Counted from the first letter of the stretch, positions 19,158-29,868 are shown. The stretch: 64,000 nucleotides of DNA from Rebecca billardiae RCC1528 (GCA_965240325.2 OZ251222.1:4154001-4218000); one strand, 5' to 3'. Notes: generated by a model from the sequence alone, not told the origin. Translations and numbers: made by a program.

Positions 19158-21305
19158 TCAGGGACCAGCGCCCTCGCCGACCGCGGCCCACGAAGGCAGG
19201 CCATGCCACTCGTCGGGAGGGATCCATGCCACCCCCGGTCCCAGCGTCATGTTCACGGGTGGCGGCGCCGGACACGGCACGCTCGCTCGCCAGACGGCGT
19301 AGATGCGCCACGGCACGAGCGTGCCGAAGACGAAGGCCACGTTGATGGCGACGTGCCACAGCTGGTGCGACGCACCGACGTAGTCGAAGGCCCCCGGCGC
19401 GCACGCCTCGGGCACGGCCGCCGACTTGACGAGCAGCCCGAGCGCAAACGTGCCGAGCGATGCGATCCAGTAGTAGATGTACGCCCACGGCGCGTCGTTG
19501 TGGTACCAGCCCTCGAGCTTGGAGAAGAGCTGGTAGAAGAGCGGCACGATGTTGCAGAAGCACACGAAGAGGAAGAAGGACATGGCGCGCACGCCCGACG
19601 ACGCCGTGCACAGCACGGCGATCGCCGAGGTGCACAGCAGCCCGGACGAGCACACGAAGAAGAGGTGCGCCAGCTCGGGCTCGCAGTAGAACGAGTTGTG
19701 CGCGCTCACGAGCGAGACGGCGAGGATGGCGGCGGCGATCGAGATGTAGTCGACGGACCACCAGAGCGCGTACGAGCGGCTGTCGGGCCCGCAGTAGAAG
19801 AGGTGCGCCGCCGCCGAGCACAGCGGGCGCACGAGCAGCGCGGTCACCAGCCCGCACGTGAGCAGCGCGCGGTCGACCTGCGGCAGCCCGGCGACCGCGC
19901 CGTCTGCGAGGAAGCGACGCGTCGCGAGCGCAAACGCCGCGGCGGGGAGCAGCTCGGTCCAGACGTTGAGGGTCTCGTTGTGCCAGCGGAAGAGCGAGCG
20001 CGCGGACGCCCACACCGAGAGGTTCACGCGGTACCCCGTCGGCACGTGCGCATACGCCGAGTAGTAGCCCGGCAGCTCGGACGCGCGCACGAGGCTGAGC
20101 GAGCCGTCCGCGCACAGCTCCGAGCCCGAGCGCGCGCGCGATGCGGCGGGCGCGGCGGCCGGGCCCTCGCGCTCCGGCGGCGGCGGCGCGCTCGCGGGGC
20201 CGGCCTCGCCCGCCTCGGTCGCGTGCACCACCGTCGGCGGCGCGTACCGCCCGACGACGCCCGACCCCGCGCCGGCCTCCGCGCCCGACCCGCCGAGCTC
20301 GGCGGCCGCGGCGCGCAGGGGCAGCGCCAGGCCGGTGCCGAGCAGCAGGTCTGCGAGCGAGGCGGCGCCCGACTCGTCGAGCGCGCGCTCCATCGCGTCG
20401 GTGGGCACGCGCGGGGCCGGCAGGCGGACGTGCAGCCTGTGCGCAAGCTCGCGCAGCTCGTGCAGCACGTCGTCGAGCGGCGTGTGCCGCCGCTCCAGGG
20501 CGACGACGTCCGCGAGGGCCAGGTCGCCGCCGATGCCGTCCGCGGCTGCGTCGCCGAGCGCGCGCGCGCCTCGGCTCCCGATGGCGCCGATGCTCCCGCC
20601 GAGGGCCGCGAGCAGGAAGAACTCGCGGCGATGATCGCGCTCGAGCCGCCGGCACGACAGCGCGGAGAGGACGGCGATGACGCCGACGCCCAGCTCGTAC
20701 CACGCGACGTACGCGCCGCGCGGCCGGCGCGTGGCCGCCGCCGCCGCGTGCGCGCCGATGATCAGCGCCGCCGCCACGAGCATGGACACGAAGCGGAGGC
20801 GCACAAGCGACGGGCCCGCGCCGATGAAGAAGAGTAGCGCGAGGGCCACCGGCGGCGCCAGCGGGTCGACCCGGGCGTACGCAGCGCGGCCGATGATGCA
20901 CCACGCGAGCACGGTCAGCAGCGCGGTGCCGATGGCGTCCAGGTTGATCGCGCGGCGCTGGTTCGTCGCGGTGAAGGCGGCGACGAGCGCCGCGGCGGCG
21001 ACGAGCGCGAAGGCCCACGCCTGCCCGGCCATCCTGCCGCGCTCGAGAGCCTGCCATGCCTCGAGCGATACCTGCAGCGGCAGGTACGCGCACGCCAGAC
21101 CGAGCAGGCCGGCCCGGAGCGGGCGGCCGCCAGTCTTGGCGCGATAGATGCCGTGCGCGCGCTCCAGAGCGACCGATTGGAACGCGAGCGTGATTGCGTC
21201 GAGCTGCGTGCGCTCGGCCAGGGCCTCCGCCCGCTCGGCCACATCTGCCGCGAGCAGCGACGAGGGTGGCGGCAGGAGCGGCTGCCGCCGCTCGTCAGCG
21301 TCCAT
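19158..21305 (-). CDS. Multi-span protein: six-helix N-terminal membrane module fused to a PAQR-type seven-helix domain
   Basis: About 715 residues from ATG 21305. Residues ~65-235 hold about six membrane helices that end in RRLERDHRREFFLL, resembling the membrane anchor and exit linker of class III adenylyl cyclases and MASE-type sensors; no cyclase follows. A soluble stretch with helices and low complexity (~240-420) comes next. The C-terminal domain (~430-690) has PAQR marks: HVPTGYRVNLS, RWHNETLNVWTELL, SAAAHLFYC, WWSVDYISI, and ASHQLWHVAINV. The His and Asp positions match the metal ligands of PAQR/hemolysin III proteins, which include ceramidase-like receptors. It lies head-to-head with the F-box/RCC1 gene. 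Confidence 0.7.
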   Translation of the reverse strand: MDADERRQPLLPPPSSLLAADVAERAEALAERTQLDAITLAFQSVALERAHGIYRAKTGGRPLRAGLLGLACAYLPLQVSLEAWQALERGRMAGQAWAFALVAAAALVAAFTATNQRRAINLDAIGTALLTVLAWCIIGRAAYARVDPLAPPVALALLFFIGAGPSLVRLRFVSMLVAAALIIGAHAAAAATRRPRGAYVAWYELGVGVIAVLSALSCRRLERDHRREFFLLAALGGSIGAIGSRGARALGDAAADGIGGDLALADVVALERRHTPLDDVLHELRELAHRLHVRLPAPRVPTDAMERALDESGAASLADLLLGTGLALPLRAAAAELGGSGAEAGAGSGVVGRYAPPTVVHATEAGEAGPASAPPPPEREGPAAAPAASRARSGSELCADGSLSLVRASELPGYYSAYAHVPTGYRVNLSVWASARSLFRWHNETLNVWTELLPAAAFALATRRFLADGAVAGLPQVDRALLTCGLVTALLVRPLCSAAAHLFYCGPDSRSYALWWSVDYISIAAAILAVSLVSAHNSFYCEPELAHLFFVCSSGLLCTSAIAVLCTASSGVRAMSFFLFVCFCNIVPLFYQLFSKLEGWYHNDAPWAYIYYWIASLGTFALGLLVKSAAVPEACAPGAFDYVGASHQLWHVAINVAFVFGTLVPWRIYAVWRASVPCPAPPPVNMTLGPGVAWIPPDEWHGLPSWAAVGEGAGP

Positions 21306-21387
21306 CGCGCAGTGGCGGCAGGCCTCTTTGCCGGCACACAAGCTCGTCTGCACCGGACACCGCGCCGACAAGGCCCGCCCGCGCGGG
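21306..21387. promoter_or_regulatory. 82-bp divergent intergenic region (candidate bidirectional promoter)
   Basis: Separates two outward-facing start codons (minus ATG 21305, plus ATG 21388). No TATA-like word is visible. Only spacing supports the call; 5' UTRs must overlap the opposite gene or be very short. Confidence 0.35.
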
Positions 21388-22845
21388 ATGCTCGCGCGCG
21401 CCGGAGCGCTGCAGCTGGCGGACATGCCGCCGGAGGTCGTCGAGCGCATCGTGACGGCACTACCTCTGCGTGACCTCGTGCACGCCAACGCCACGGCGCG
21501 CGTCTTCCGCGGCGCGCCGGGGGGGCGCTCACCGGTCGAGCACGCGCTGCGCGAGCGCGCGCGCCGGCGCGGGCACGCGCGCGCGCTGCCGGCGGCGCTG
21601 CCGAGCGGTGTGCGCACGTGGGCCGAGGAACTTCTTGGTCGCGAACGTGTGCACGAGCTCGCGTGCGCGCACGCGTGCACGGTGGCGTGCTGCGATGCGT
21701 TCAGCGCGTTTGTGGACGCGCATGGAGGGCTGCACACGTGCGGCGAGGAGGAGTCGTGGGCGGAGGAGGCGGAGGAGACGATGTACGCCCCATGCGACGC
21801 GATGGGCCACCCGGGCGTGCCGGAGGTGCTCGTGCCCACACGTGTCGCGTCGCTCTCCGCGGTGCGCGTGTGCGCGGTTGCTGCCGGCAGCCACCACCTG
21901 CTCGCGCTGAGCGACGCCGGCGCGGTGCACGCGTGCGGCTGCAACGGAGTCGGCCAGCTCGGACTGGGAGACGGCGGGCTCCGCAGGTCGTTCGCGCGCG
22001 TGCGCGCACTGGCGGGCGAGACGGTCGTGTGCGTCGCGTCGGGCACCGCGCACAGCCTCGCGCTCACGGCAGCTGGGTGCGTGTACAGCTGGGGCCACAA
22101 CGACAGCGGCCAGCTCGGCCACGACGACACGGAGACGCGCTGGGAGCCGCGCCGCATCGAGGGGCTGCGCGGCGTGCGCCTGGCGGGCGTGTCGGGCGGG
22201 GAGGAGCACACGCTGCTGCTCTCGACGAGCGGCGGCGTCTTCTCGTGCGGCTGCGGCATCTCAGGCCGGCTCGGCCACGGCGACGAGCACGATCAGCACA
22301 CGCCGAGGCGCATCGAGGCCTTGGCGGCGCTGCACGCCGCTCACGTGAGCGCTGGCCGCGCGCACAGCCTGGTGGTTGACGCCGACGGCCGCGTGTACTC
22401 CTTCGGGGCGGGCGGATGGGGGCGCCTCGGCCACGGCGACGAGACCGTCCAGCCCGTACCCATGCGCATCGAGGCGCTGGCGGGCGTGCACGCCGTGCGT
22501 GCGTGCGCAGGCGCGGGCAGCAGCGTGGTGCTGGGCGGAGACGGCGGCGTGCACGCGTTCGGCGACAACCGCCGCGCCGTGCTCGGTCTGGGCGAGGAGG
22601 AGCTCCACTCCGTTCACCACCTGCCCGCGCGCGTGCTCGCGCTCGCGCACGCGCGCGTGGTGGGCTGCGCGCTCAGCGGCGGCCACGCGCTGTACGTCAC
22701 GGCGGACGGCAGCGCGCACTCATGCGGCGAGCACACCGCCGCGCTCGGCCACGGCATGAGCGCCGTCGACGAGCCGGACAATGTCGAGACGCCCACGTGC
22801 ATCGCGCAGCTCCCGCGCATGCGCGTGGCACCCGTCGAGTTCTGA
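21388..22845 (+). CDS. F-box protein with RCC1 repeats
   Basis: 485 residues from ATG 21388. The N-terminal F-box (~12-45) reads LADMPPEVVERIVTALPLRD, the Skp1-binding signature. Residues ~120-485 hold RCC1 blades with regular motifs: VHACGCNGVGQLGLGD, VYSWGHNDSGQLGHDD, VFSCGCGISGRLGHGD, VYSFGAGGWGRLGHGD, VHAFGDNRRAVLGLGE. F-box/RCC1 proteins are substrate adaptors of SCF ubiquitin ligases, where the propeller binds the target; that role is inferred here. The ORF extends upstream of this ATG, but those residues oppose the PAQR gene's start and have no domain. Confidence 0.8.
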   Translation: MLARAGALQLADMPPEVVERIVTALPLRDLVHANATARVFRGAPGGRSPVEHALRERARRRGHARALPAALPSGVRTWAEELLGRERVHELACAHACTVACCDAFSAFVDAHGGLHTCGEEESWAEEAEETMYAPCDAMGHPGVPEVLVPTRVASLSAVRVCAVAAGSHHLLALSDAGAVHACGCNGVGQLGLGDGGLRRSFARVRALAGETVVCVASGTAHSLALTAAGCVYSWGHNDSGQLGHDDTETRWEPRRIEGLRGVRLAGVSGGEEHTLLLSTSGGVFSCGCGISGRLGHGDEHDQHTPRRIEALAALHAAHVSAGRAHSLVVDADGRVYSFGAGGWGRLGHGDETVQPVPMRIEALAGVHAVRACAGAGSSVVLGGDGGVHAFGDNRRAVLGLGEEELHSVHHLPARVLALAHARVVGCALSGGHALYVTADGSAHSCGEHTAALGHGMSAVDEPDNVETPTCIAQLPRMRVAPVEF

Positions 22846-23250
22846 CGCGCTGGACGACGTCGCTGCGCGTGCGCGCGCCGCACGCGTGTCCGCGCGTGCG
22901 CGTGGCAACCAGTCAGCGCTGTGCTGGCCGTCCAGGCGCCTGTCCCTGAGAAGACACGGCGGCGGCTGCAGCGTGGATGATCATGTCCATGATAGAGTAG
23001 CTGTCCACCCCATGCACAGCAACTGATTATTCGCTCGATTCTTAGAGATTCTACCAATCATCCTCCGCTTCCGCTGCCACGCGAAACGAAGCTGTCCTCC
23101 AAAACGAAGGCCTTCCACGGCGCGAGCGAAAGAACGCAGCGCAGGCTGATGGTTTCGATCTTGCTGGTTCATGATGAATCATGAGCAGCTTTCAGGCTCT
23201 CCTGTACCCGGACCGACGTCATCGGCCATCAGACGCCTTACGTATCGCCG
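22846..23250. other. Intergenic, no gene seen
   Basis: Lies between two plus-strand genes; expected to hold the 3' UTR of the F-box gene and the promoter of the carrier gene. Confidence 0.4.
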
Positions 23251-25183
23251 ATGCGGCACAACCGCGCGAGCAGCATGCACAGGCGGCTGCTCGCGCTCCT
23301 GTGCGCGGCGGCGTCCGTATCCATGCGCTGCACGGCACTCCGTCCGCCCCTCCATGGGCGCGCCGTGCCTCGCGGGCGCGCGCTGAGCGCAGAGGTCGTG
23401 CGCAAAGTGCGCGAGGATCACAATGTGAATCTTCGCGTGGCGGCGGCAGCTACTGTGTTCGGGCTTGCGACAGTTTTGGCGCTACCCGAGGTCACGCACG
23501 CGGGCTTTGGCGCGCCAACCGGCGCCGTGACCTCGGCGCCGCCCATGCGGACGCTGACTGCTGACGACATTGCAAAGGTGTCCAGCCGCAAGCTGCAGCA
23601 GATCAGCGGCTCGAACGCGCCGACCACGGGCACCATCGACAGCCTACTCAACGAGCTACAGCTGCGCGCGGACCAGCTCACCGAGCTCGCGGACGAGGTG
23701 ACGGGGCGCCAGGGTGCGTCCACCGAAGCATCCGGCCTGAGCCTCGAGGACACGATCAAGGCGATCCGCGAGCAGCAACAGAAGGTGTACGCTGACCTCG
23801 AGCGCGGCCGCGAGCTCAAGCAGCAGCTCGAGGTGCGCAAGGAGGTGACGGCCAAGCTGGAGAAGCAGCCGACGTGGTACAACTACGCGGCGGCGCTCTG
23901 CGGGTCGATCTTGTCAACGCTCATCATGCACCCGATGGACACCGTGCGCGCCCCGTCCCCATGCGTCGTCGCGCCTCCGCAGCGACACGCGCGCACTCGC
24001 TCACCCCCCCCCCCCCCCGCCCCCCCCGCCCTCTCCCACGCCCGCGCTCTCCCGGGCATCGGCGCAGATCAAGACGCGCTACATGGCCGCGAGCCCGCGT
24101 TCCGAAGCCGAGCGCTCGGTGGAAGACCTGTACTCGCCGCCGCCGGTCGAGCCCAAGGTGGTGAAGCGCCAAAAGCAGTGGGGCTCACGCGTCGTCGAGG
24201 GGCTCGAGGGGCTGCGCGCCGCAGGCGGCGCGGAGGACGCGGCGGCGGGCGCGGCGCTCGGCGTGGCTGCATCGGAGACCGCTGCGGCCGAGCACAGCGA
24301 GCACGCCGAGCACGCCGAGCACGCCGAGCACGGGGAGCAGGCCGCCGCGAATGCGGACGCGGAGGGCGGCGCCGAGCTCGAGGCGGCCGTGGCCGGGGGC
24401 GAGTACGTCGACTACTCGCTGCAGGTCGAGGTGTACGAGGACGTGCTCGAGCCGTACGACCTCAAGGCGGTGCGCAAGCCGAGCGGCATCGCCTCGCTGT
24501 ACGAGGGCCTCCTCGGCAACATCCTCAAGGAGGGCCCGTCCTCCGCGCTCTACCTCGGCGTGTACGAGGACGTGAAGGTGAAGCTGCTCACCACCACGCT
24601 CGCCGCGCACCCGCTCGGCGTGTACTTGCTGGCGGGCGCGACGGGCGAGCTGATTGGCTCGCTGGTGCGCGCGCCGATGGAGGCGATCAAGTCCAACGTG
24701 CAGTCGGGCACCGACACGTCCACGTTCGCCGCCTCGCGCCGCGTGCTCCTGACGAGCGACGGGCGGGAGAACGTCGTGCGCGCGTGGTCGTGCTCGATCT
24801 GGCGCGACGTGCCGTTTGGCGCCATCCAGCTCGCTGTCTTTGAGCTGACCAAGACGTTCATCCTCAACTCGCGCGACATCTCGATCGACATCAACTCGTT
24901 GCAGGCCGAGGCGATGCTCGGCGCGTTCGCCGGCTCGGTCGGCGCCTTCGTCAGCACGCCCGCCGACGTGATCACCACGCGCATCATCACGCAGAAGCTG
25001 GAGGAGGGCGAGCGCCCAGACGGCATCCTCGAGATGGTGCAGCGCGTGTACGACGAGGGCGGCCCCAGCGCCTTCTTTGTCGGGTGGAAGGAGCGCGTGC
25101 TCTACTGGGCGCCGGCGATCTCGCTCTTCCTCTCGTGCTACTGCAGCGTGCGCCAGCTCGGCTTCAACTACTTCACGGACTGA
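23251..25183 (+). CDS. Mitochondrial-carrier-family transporter with long presequence, coiled coil and acidic insert
   Basis: Exons 23251-23943 and 24068-25183, about 602 residues. The N-terminus has a signal-like segment (RRLLALLCAAASVS), then a second hydrophobic stretch (AAAATVFGLATVLALPEVTHAGF), a layout more like plastid than mitochondrial targeting. Residues ~105-215 are predicted coiled coil. Three carrier repeats follow: repeat 1 carries PMDTIKTR, formed exactly at the splice junction; repeat 2 has APMEAIKSNVQSG; repeat 3 has TPADVITTRIITQ. Between the two helices of repeat 1 is a ~120-residue insert with EHAEHAEHAEHGEQ. The nearest idea is a plastid-envelope S-adenosylmethionine-type carrier; substrate not readable. 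Confidence 0.75.
23944..24067 (+). other. Spliceosomal intron, 124 bp, phase 0
   Basis: GTGCGCGCC...GGCGCAG. Splicing changes frame and rebuilds the carrier signature PMDTIKTR. Contains a long C tract near 24003-24018 acting as polypyrimidine tract. Confidence 0.8.
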
Positions 25184-25246
25184 AGCGAGCGCACTAGTGA
25201 AGCCGCGGAGTCGGGCTGTCTGGCACTCGTCAGCAGTGCTGTTAGA

Positions 25247-25258
25247 ATATATATATAT

Positions 25259-25336
<78 letters not shown>
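25247..25336. repeat. (AT)n microsatellite, about 90 bp
   Basis: Alternating AT with one CG interruption near 25262. Immediately abuts the inverted repeat A copy. Apparent poly(Ile-Tyr) coding is an artefact. Confidence 0.95.
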
Positions 25337-25339
<3 letters not shown>

Positions 25340-25747
25340 TAGCCACTCCGCCATGCCCGGCTCGTACAAGGCGTCGGGTACGAATGGACTCTGGAGCTGG
25401 ATGGTCGCGGCGCGCGGCGTCGTGGAGTAGACGACCACGACGATCAATCATGGAACGATCAGGTTAGCTATGTTGGGATTTGAGCAACGAAGTACGAACG
25501 ACAGCGGGCGCTGGCAGCGGCGTGGCGGGAGAGCGAAGCCTGATCGATCCGATGATTGTGAGCGGTAACCAACCGAGTCCTGCAGGTGCACCACTGTGGG
25601 CCAGATTGGCAGCGCACCAGGACTCCTGCGCGCGGCGGTGCGCGCGGGAGGAACGCAGGAATGCCGTGCCTGACGCCGTGCGACGGTGCGAGCCGGATTC
25701 TTGGCGTCGCTCATAGACACTCAGTTATAGGTTCCCTATAACGCCAC
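25337..25747 (-). repeat. Repeat family A, copy 3, inverted and internally deleted
   Basis: 411 bp. Read on the minus strand it starts with GTGGCGTTATAGGGAACC and ends GGAGTGGCTAGAC, like copies 1 and 2, but lacks about 490 bp of the interior. It is flanked on both sides by AT tracts. Confidence 0.85.
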
Positions 25748-27301
25748 ATATATATATGGCTCCGGCTTCGGTCCACCCCCCCCAGTCCGGTCACTGGAGC
25801 GTTTCATCTTGACATCACTGCAATCGCGGCGGGATCGCCGCCTCTGATGCCCGGATCTGGCTAGTTCAGACCCGCCGCTCCTTTTGGGAGGCCGCTCCGC
25901 GGCCCCGCGGAGCGGCTAGCGATATCCAGTGGAAAAGCGTTTCGGTCTTCCCGTGCGTGAAATCCGGATTCGCGGAGTTCAGACCGCGTGAACCTGATTT
26001 GCAGGCGGTTTGCCGTGTTCGCCGTCATGCTGGCAGGCATGCTGCCCGTGCCCATCGCGCCGCGCAGATCGCCGGTACCGCCCGCCCAGATTGTTGGCTG
26101 GTGGTGCAGCGCGGTGTGGCGTGGCACATGCTATCTTTGGGTCTCATCCGACGGCGATAAGGGCCGCCCACCCCGCCCTGCTCCACGTGTACGTGCACAC
26201 GGACACAAGGTAGAACGGGCCATGGAACAGTGTGACACGTGTGGCCCAAAAAGAGGGCTGGCCCCTCCGCGCTCGCACACGGGTAGCCACTCAGCTCACG
26301 GTACACATTGTCCCCCGCCATGCCAGCCACTCAAAAGTGTTGCCCTCGAAGGTTTTGCGAGGTGCCCGGCCACGCGTACGCGCGGTGCCCCACAGACCGC
26401 ACTCTTGGAACAGAAGCAGTGCGCGGCGAGCGCGAAGGGGGGGAGAGCACCGCTTACCAGGTGGAGGCGCGGGTGAAGACGGTTTCGCGTCCATCCGACT
26501 CGCGCGAGGGCCGCGCGCGCGACATCTGACGCGCTATAGCCGCGAGCGCGACGGCGGGTCGGCACAAGGGCGGGCGCCACGCCGAGGCCCTCGTGGCCGG
26601 ATCTCCTTTCAGGCCCTTGCTGGACTTTCCCAGCCGCTCCGCACGGAGCAATTTATTGTTCGTGGGTACCACGAAACGGCTGGGTCTGAACCAGCCAGTG
26701 CCCGGATGATCCGAGTACCGAGTACGATACTCGATAGCGCTCCTGAGTCCTGGCTCCAGCCACCGACTCACTGCTCACACTCATCATCAGCAGCTATTTG
26801 GGACCACAGTCAGGGACAGCCCGACTAGCCAGTGACCCTAATCCCTATGGGGGCGGGGGGCGCATTCAACGGAACCCCTGGGAAGTGGGAGCCATCAGAG
26901 GGCGATGAGGGACACGGGGTAACTACCAGTACCAGGGGCTCCACTGTCCGAATCGAAAGATCGATCTCCGCCGGGGCGGCGGACGAAGTATAACGTAGTC
27001 CTCCTCGAAGTAATAATCGACGTCTTCTCACGACTCGACGTGTAGTCGGACGCTGGTCGTCACAGTCGAACACGGAGGACTGGCCATATTAAATTCATAT
27101 CGTGCTATATATTCGTGAGACTGAACTTTTTTATTTTATTTTGGCGCTCCCGCCGGACCCGGACCGCGCGGTCTCTCGCACCCGTGTCTGGTACTCTCCT
27201 CCGGACTGCGCCGCCAGCATCGTACCTCGGCGGGCACAGCCCGCCGAGTGTGTGTACCTATCGTCCGCATCACACATCGGCGGACGACGATAGCTATAGA
27301 A
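25748..27301. other. Long intergenic stretch, no convincing gene
   Basis: Short open frames on both strands lack domains. One (26308-26529) contains CCPRRFCEVPGHAYARCP, weakly like a zinc knuckle, possibly from a decayed mobile element. Confidence 0.4.
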
Positions 27302-28515
27302 ATGACCGCGTTCCGCGGTCCTTTTCTGCATAGAATCAACGCAGTTGGGGGCCCGCGGTGGCCGTGCAATCGGGCATCGCGGCCGTCTCCGCCGTAGTGG
27401 CAGTTCGCCAGTTGAAGTCGGTTCTGAGATGACTGAAGCTATTAGTCCGACCGTCGCCCTGCCTGCGCGACCGCGAGACTCATTCACACTTCACACAATC
27501 ACAGCAGCGGACCTGAGACCGCACCCGGCACCGGTCGTCAAATCGGACGTCCGTCTGACAACTAGCTGCCAAATGTCCAACTGGCTGATCAGCTCGGATC
27601 CGACCCGTCCGCGATCGTGCCGAGTGAGTCGTGCCGCGGAGCTCGGAGTACTGAAGGAGTCGGGTGTGACAGCAGGGTGCTTTAGCGCTGCGGCCCGTGC
27701 CAGCCAACGACCAGACGTACTCTGGCCACTTGACCCGTTGCACGGGTGAGTGACCGTACGCCCTGCCTAGTGCCTACCAGTACCGCGCGCGCCGCGCGAC
27801 CGGCGACTCGGGGTGATGGAGAGCGGATCATGGCGACAGCAGCAGCAGTCCTCATGAAGACGATGAAACTGGCGGCACGGGTGCACGAGGTGGCAGGCGA
27901 AAGCGCGCCGACGAGACCGCATTTGACACACCTGAGCCGCACGCGCGTGCCGTCGCCGAGCGGCGAGCGCTGCAAACGCGCAACCGTACCGCGCGCGCCA
28001 CGACGGCGCGGCACTAGCTGATGCAGGCCGTACTGCCGGCACTGCTTCTGCGATCATGCGCCACGGTCGCAGCTGACTGCGTGAGCAGCAAGCGGGAGGC
28101 GGGTCCGGAGGCACGTGCAGGCGCCGTCCCGCATATCCGCCATCGCCCATCGTGCCGGGGCACGTCACCTCCGACGATCCGGATGTGGCCCAGTCCGGAC
28201 GTCACGCGATCCGGGAAGACGAGTACGATTCGCTCGTAACGAACCGTTACACTAAAGTCACGGCCAGGCTCACGTCCCGTCCATCGATTACTTATGGAAT
28301 CAGCTGGGCGCGCTCTTTTTCGGCCTAATAGACCTCTCTATGCGATCTCAAAAACTCGAAACTCGGTCTCCGCCAGCCCTAAAAATCGCCCCCGCCCCTT
28401 TTTTTCCGCCGCCCCCCGTCCCTTTTTTCTTGATCAAAGATCTGTTTGAAACGTGGTTCGGGCCCGCTGGTGCGGGCTCCACGCTGCGCGCTCCGCCCTG
28501 CACCGCGGGCCATAA
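27302..28515 (+). mobile_element. Repeat B, copy 2, without the retroelement insertion
   Basis: 1,214 bp matching both arms of 7471-10900 with only small indels. It keeps the starting GACCGCG-TTC-CGCGGTC hairpin and the GGGCCATAA end. It stops 48 bp from the stop codon of the PLB-like gene. No protein recognised. Confidence 0.8.
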
Positions 28516-28563
28516 TTATAAGCAGTCTCACAGCCTGCGATGATGCGCAGTCCGGGCCAGTCG

Positions 28564-29868
28564 TCATCGCAATGTGACGTCCGCCCAGTCCCCTTCCGCC
28601 CGCGGCGCCTCGTCGCCTGCAATGGGAAGACCCCCAACGCCTGCCGCCGGGCCTGCCAGCCGCTGCCGCCGCCGAGCTGCCTTTGTCCGAACCTCTCGTT
28701 CGAGTTCTGTGAAGGTGCTCGTCGCCGCCCGCAGCTGCGCAGGGTTGCCGCCGAAGCTGGGGAGCGTGTGCATCTGCTCCGCGGTGGAAGGCGCAAGCAT
28801 GTTCTGCAGCAGGCCGAGCCCCATCTCGCCGATCAGCCTGGGCGACGGGTGGAAGCACGTGAGCCCGTCCATCAGGCTCATCTGCACCTGGAGTCCGCGC
28901 AGCATCGGCTGGAAGCGCACGACGAGTGACTGCCCATCGTCAAACTGCTCGGCCAGCTTAAGGAACGCCCGATTGAGCTGAGCTGCCCACTCGTCCGCGC
29001 CCGCCGCGCCGTTGTATTTATCGGCCCCGCCGCGCTTGTACCACATGTTGAAAGCCAACCTGCACCACGTCGAACCGCCTGCACCTGCCTTGAAGCTCTC
29101 ATGGATACGGCTCGGCTCATCCGCAAGCGCGATGATATTGACGTACGTGTACGGAAGCTCGCTGCGAACGAGCTCGAGGATCTGGCGAAGAGAATACCTG
29201 GCCTTCTTTGTGCTGCGCCTCGAGAACCACTGGTCGCCCCAGGCGGGGATGAACGTGAGCACCTTCCATGACGACAGGAGGTGCGGCGACTCCTTGTGGA
29301 CCCAGCGCACCAAGTTGCGTGCCTGCTCGTACATCGAGTTGTTGAACGTAGCCTTCTCCTTGAGGTCCTTGGTGACCATGAGCGGGCTAGCCGCCAGTCG
29401 TTTTCTGCCGATCAGCGCCGCGCCGTCCATGGCTGCATTCAACCCGCACTGAGCGCGCTGGTGGAACAAGTCGCACGGCACCTCAAACATGGTCGTCCCT
29501 TTCGAGATGCCCTCGAGCTGCGGGTTGAAGCGCTTGAGCAGCATACCGAGCGTTGTGATCTCCTTGGTGGTGGTGTGGCTTGTGTCGCTCGTCACAAACC
29601 CGCTCCCACATCCGAACGAGCCGCCGCGGTAGTCCCGCACCGCGAGCGGGGCCGTGGCGAGATTCGTCACGTCGGCTGCGTTCATGCCCGTCTGCCACGA
29701 GTCGCCGAGGCACATCACGGCGCTCACATTCGATGCCTTGATCCCAGCGAACGGCTTGCGTCTCTGCACGAGTAGTGGGTGCTTGGCGTCTTGCCCGAGC
29801 GCGACTGGCTTGGCAGACGTGGCTGCATACGTGGCCGCCAGCAGCGCGAGGCGCATCCTCGATCCCAT
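28564..29868 (-). CDS. Secreted phospholipase B-like GDSL/SGNH protein with altered catalytic blocks
   Basis: 434 residues from ATG 29868, with a signal peptide (RLALLAATYAATSA). The order of blocks follows animal-type phospholipase B1: VMCLGDSWQTG (GDS serine), DYRGGSFGCGSG, TTLGMLLKRFNPQLEGISKG, GLNAAMDGA, WKVLTFIPAWGDQW, and TCFHPSPRL. PLB enzymes remove both acyl chains from phospholipids. Two usual catalytic positions differ: the block-III Asn of G-x-N-D is absent (AWGDQW), and the Asp three residues before the catalytic His is Thr (TCFH). Ser and His remain. It may be inactive or use a changed mechanism. The Arg/Ala C-terminal tail is low complexity. Confidence 0.75.
   Translation of the reverse strand: MGSRMRLALLAATYAATSAKPVALGQDAKHPLLVQRRKPFAGIKASNVSAVMCLGDSWQTGMNAADVTNLATAPLAVRDYRGGSFGCGSGFVTSDTSHTTTKEITTLGMLLKRFNPQLEGISKGTTMFEVPCDLFHQRAQCGLNAAMDGAALIGRKRLAASPLMVTKDLKEKATFNNSMYEQARNLVRWVHKESPHLLSSWKVLTFIPAWGDQWFSRRSTKKARYSLRQILELVRSELPYTYVNIIALADEPSRIHESFKAGAGGSTWCRLAFNMWYKRGGADKYNGAAGADEWAAQLNRAFLKLAEQFDDGQSLVVRFQPMLRGLQVQMSLMDGLTCFHPSPRLIGEMGLGLLQNMLAPSTAEQMHTLPSFGGNPAQLRAATSTFTELEREVRTKAARRRQRLAGPAAGVGGLPIAGDEAPRAEGDWADVTLR

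Noticed and set aside
25185-25447. Poly(Ile-Tyr) coding segments
   Set aside because: Reading of the (AT)n microsatellite; no gene.
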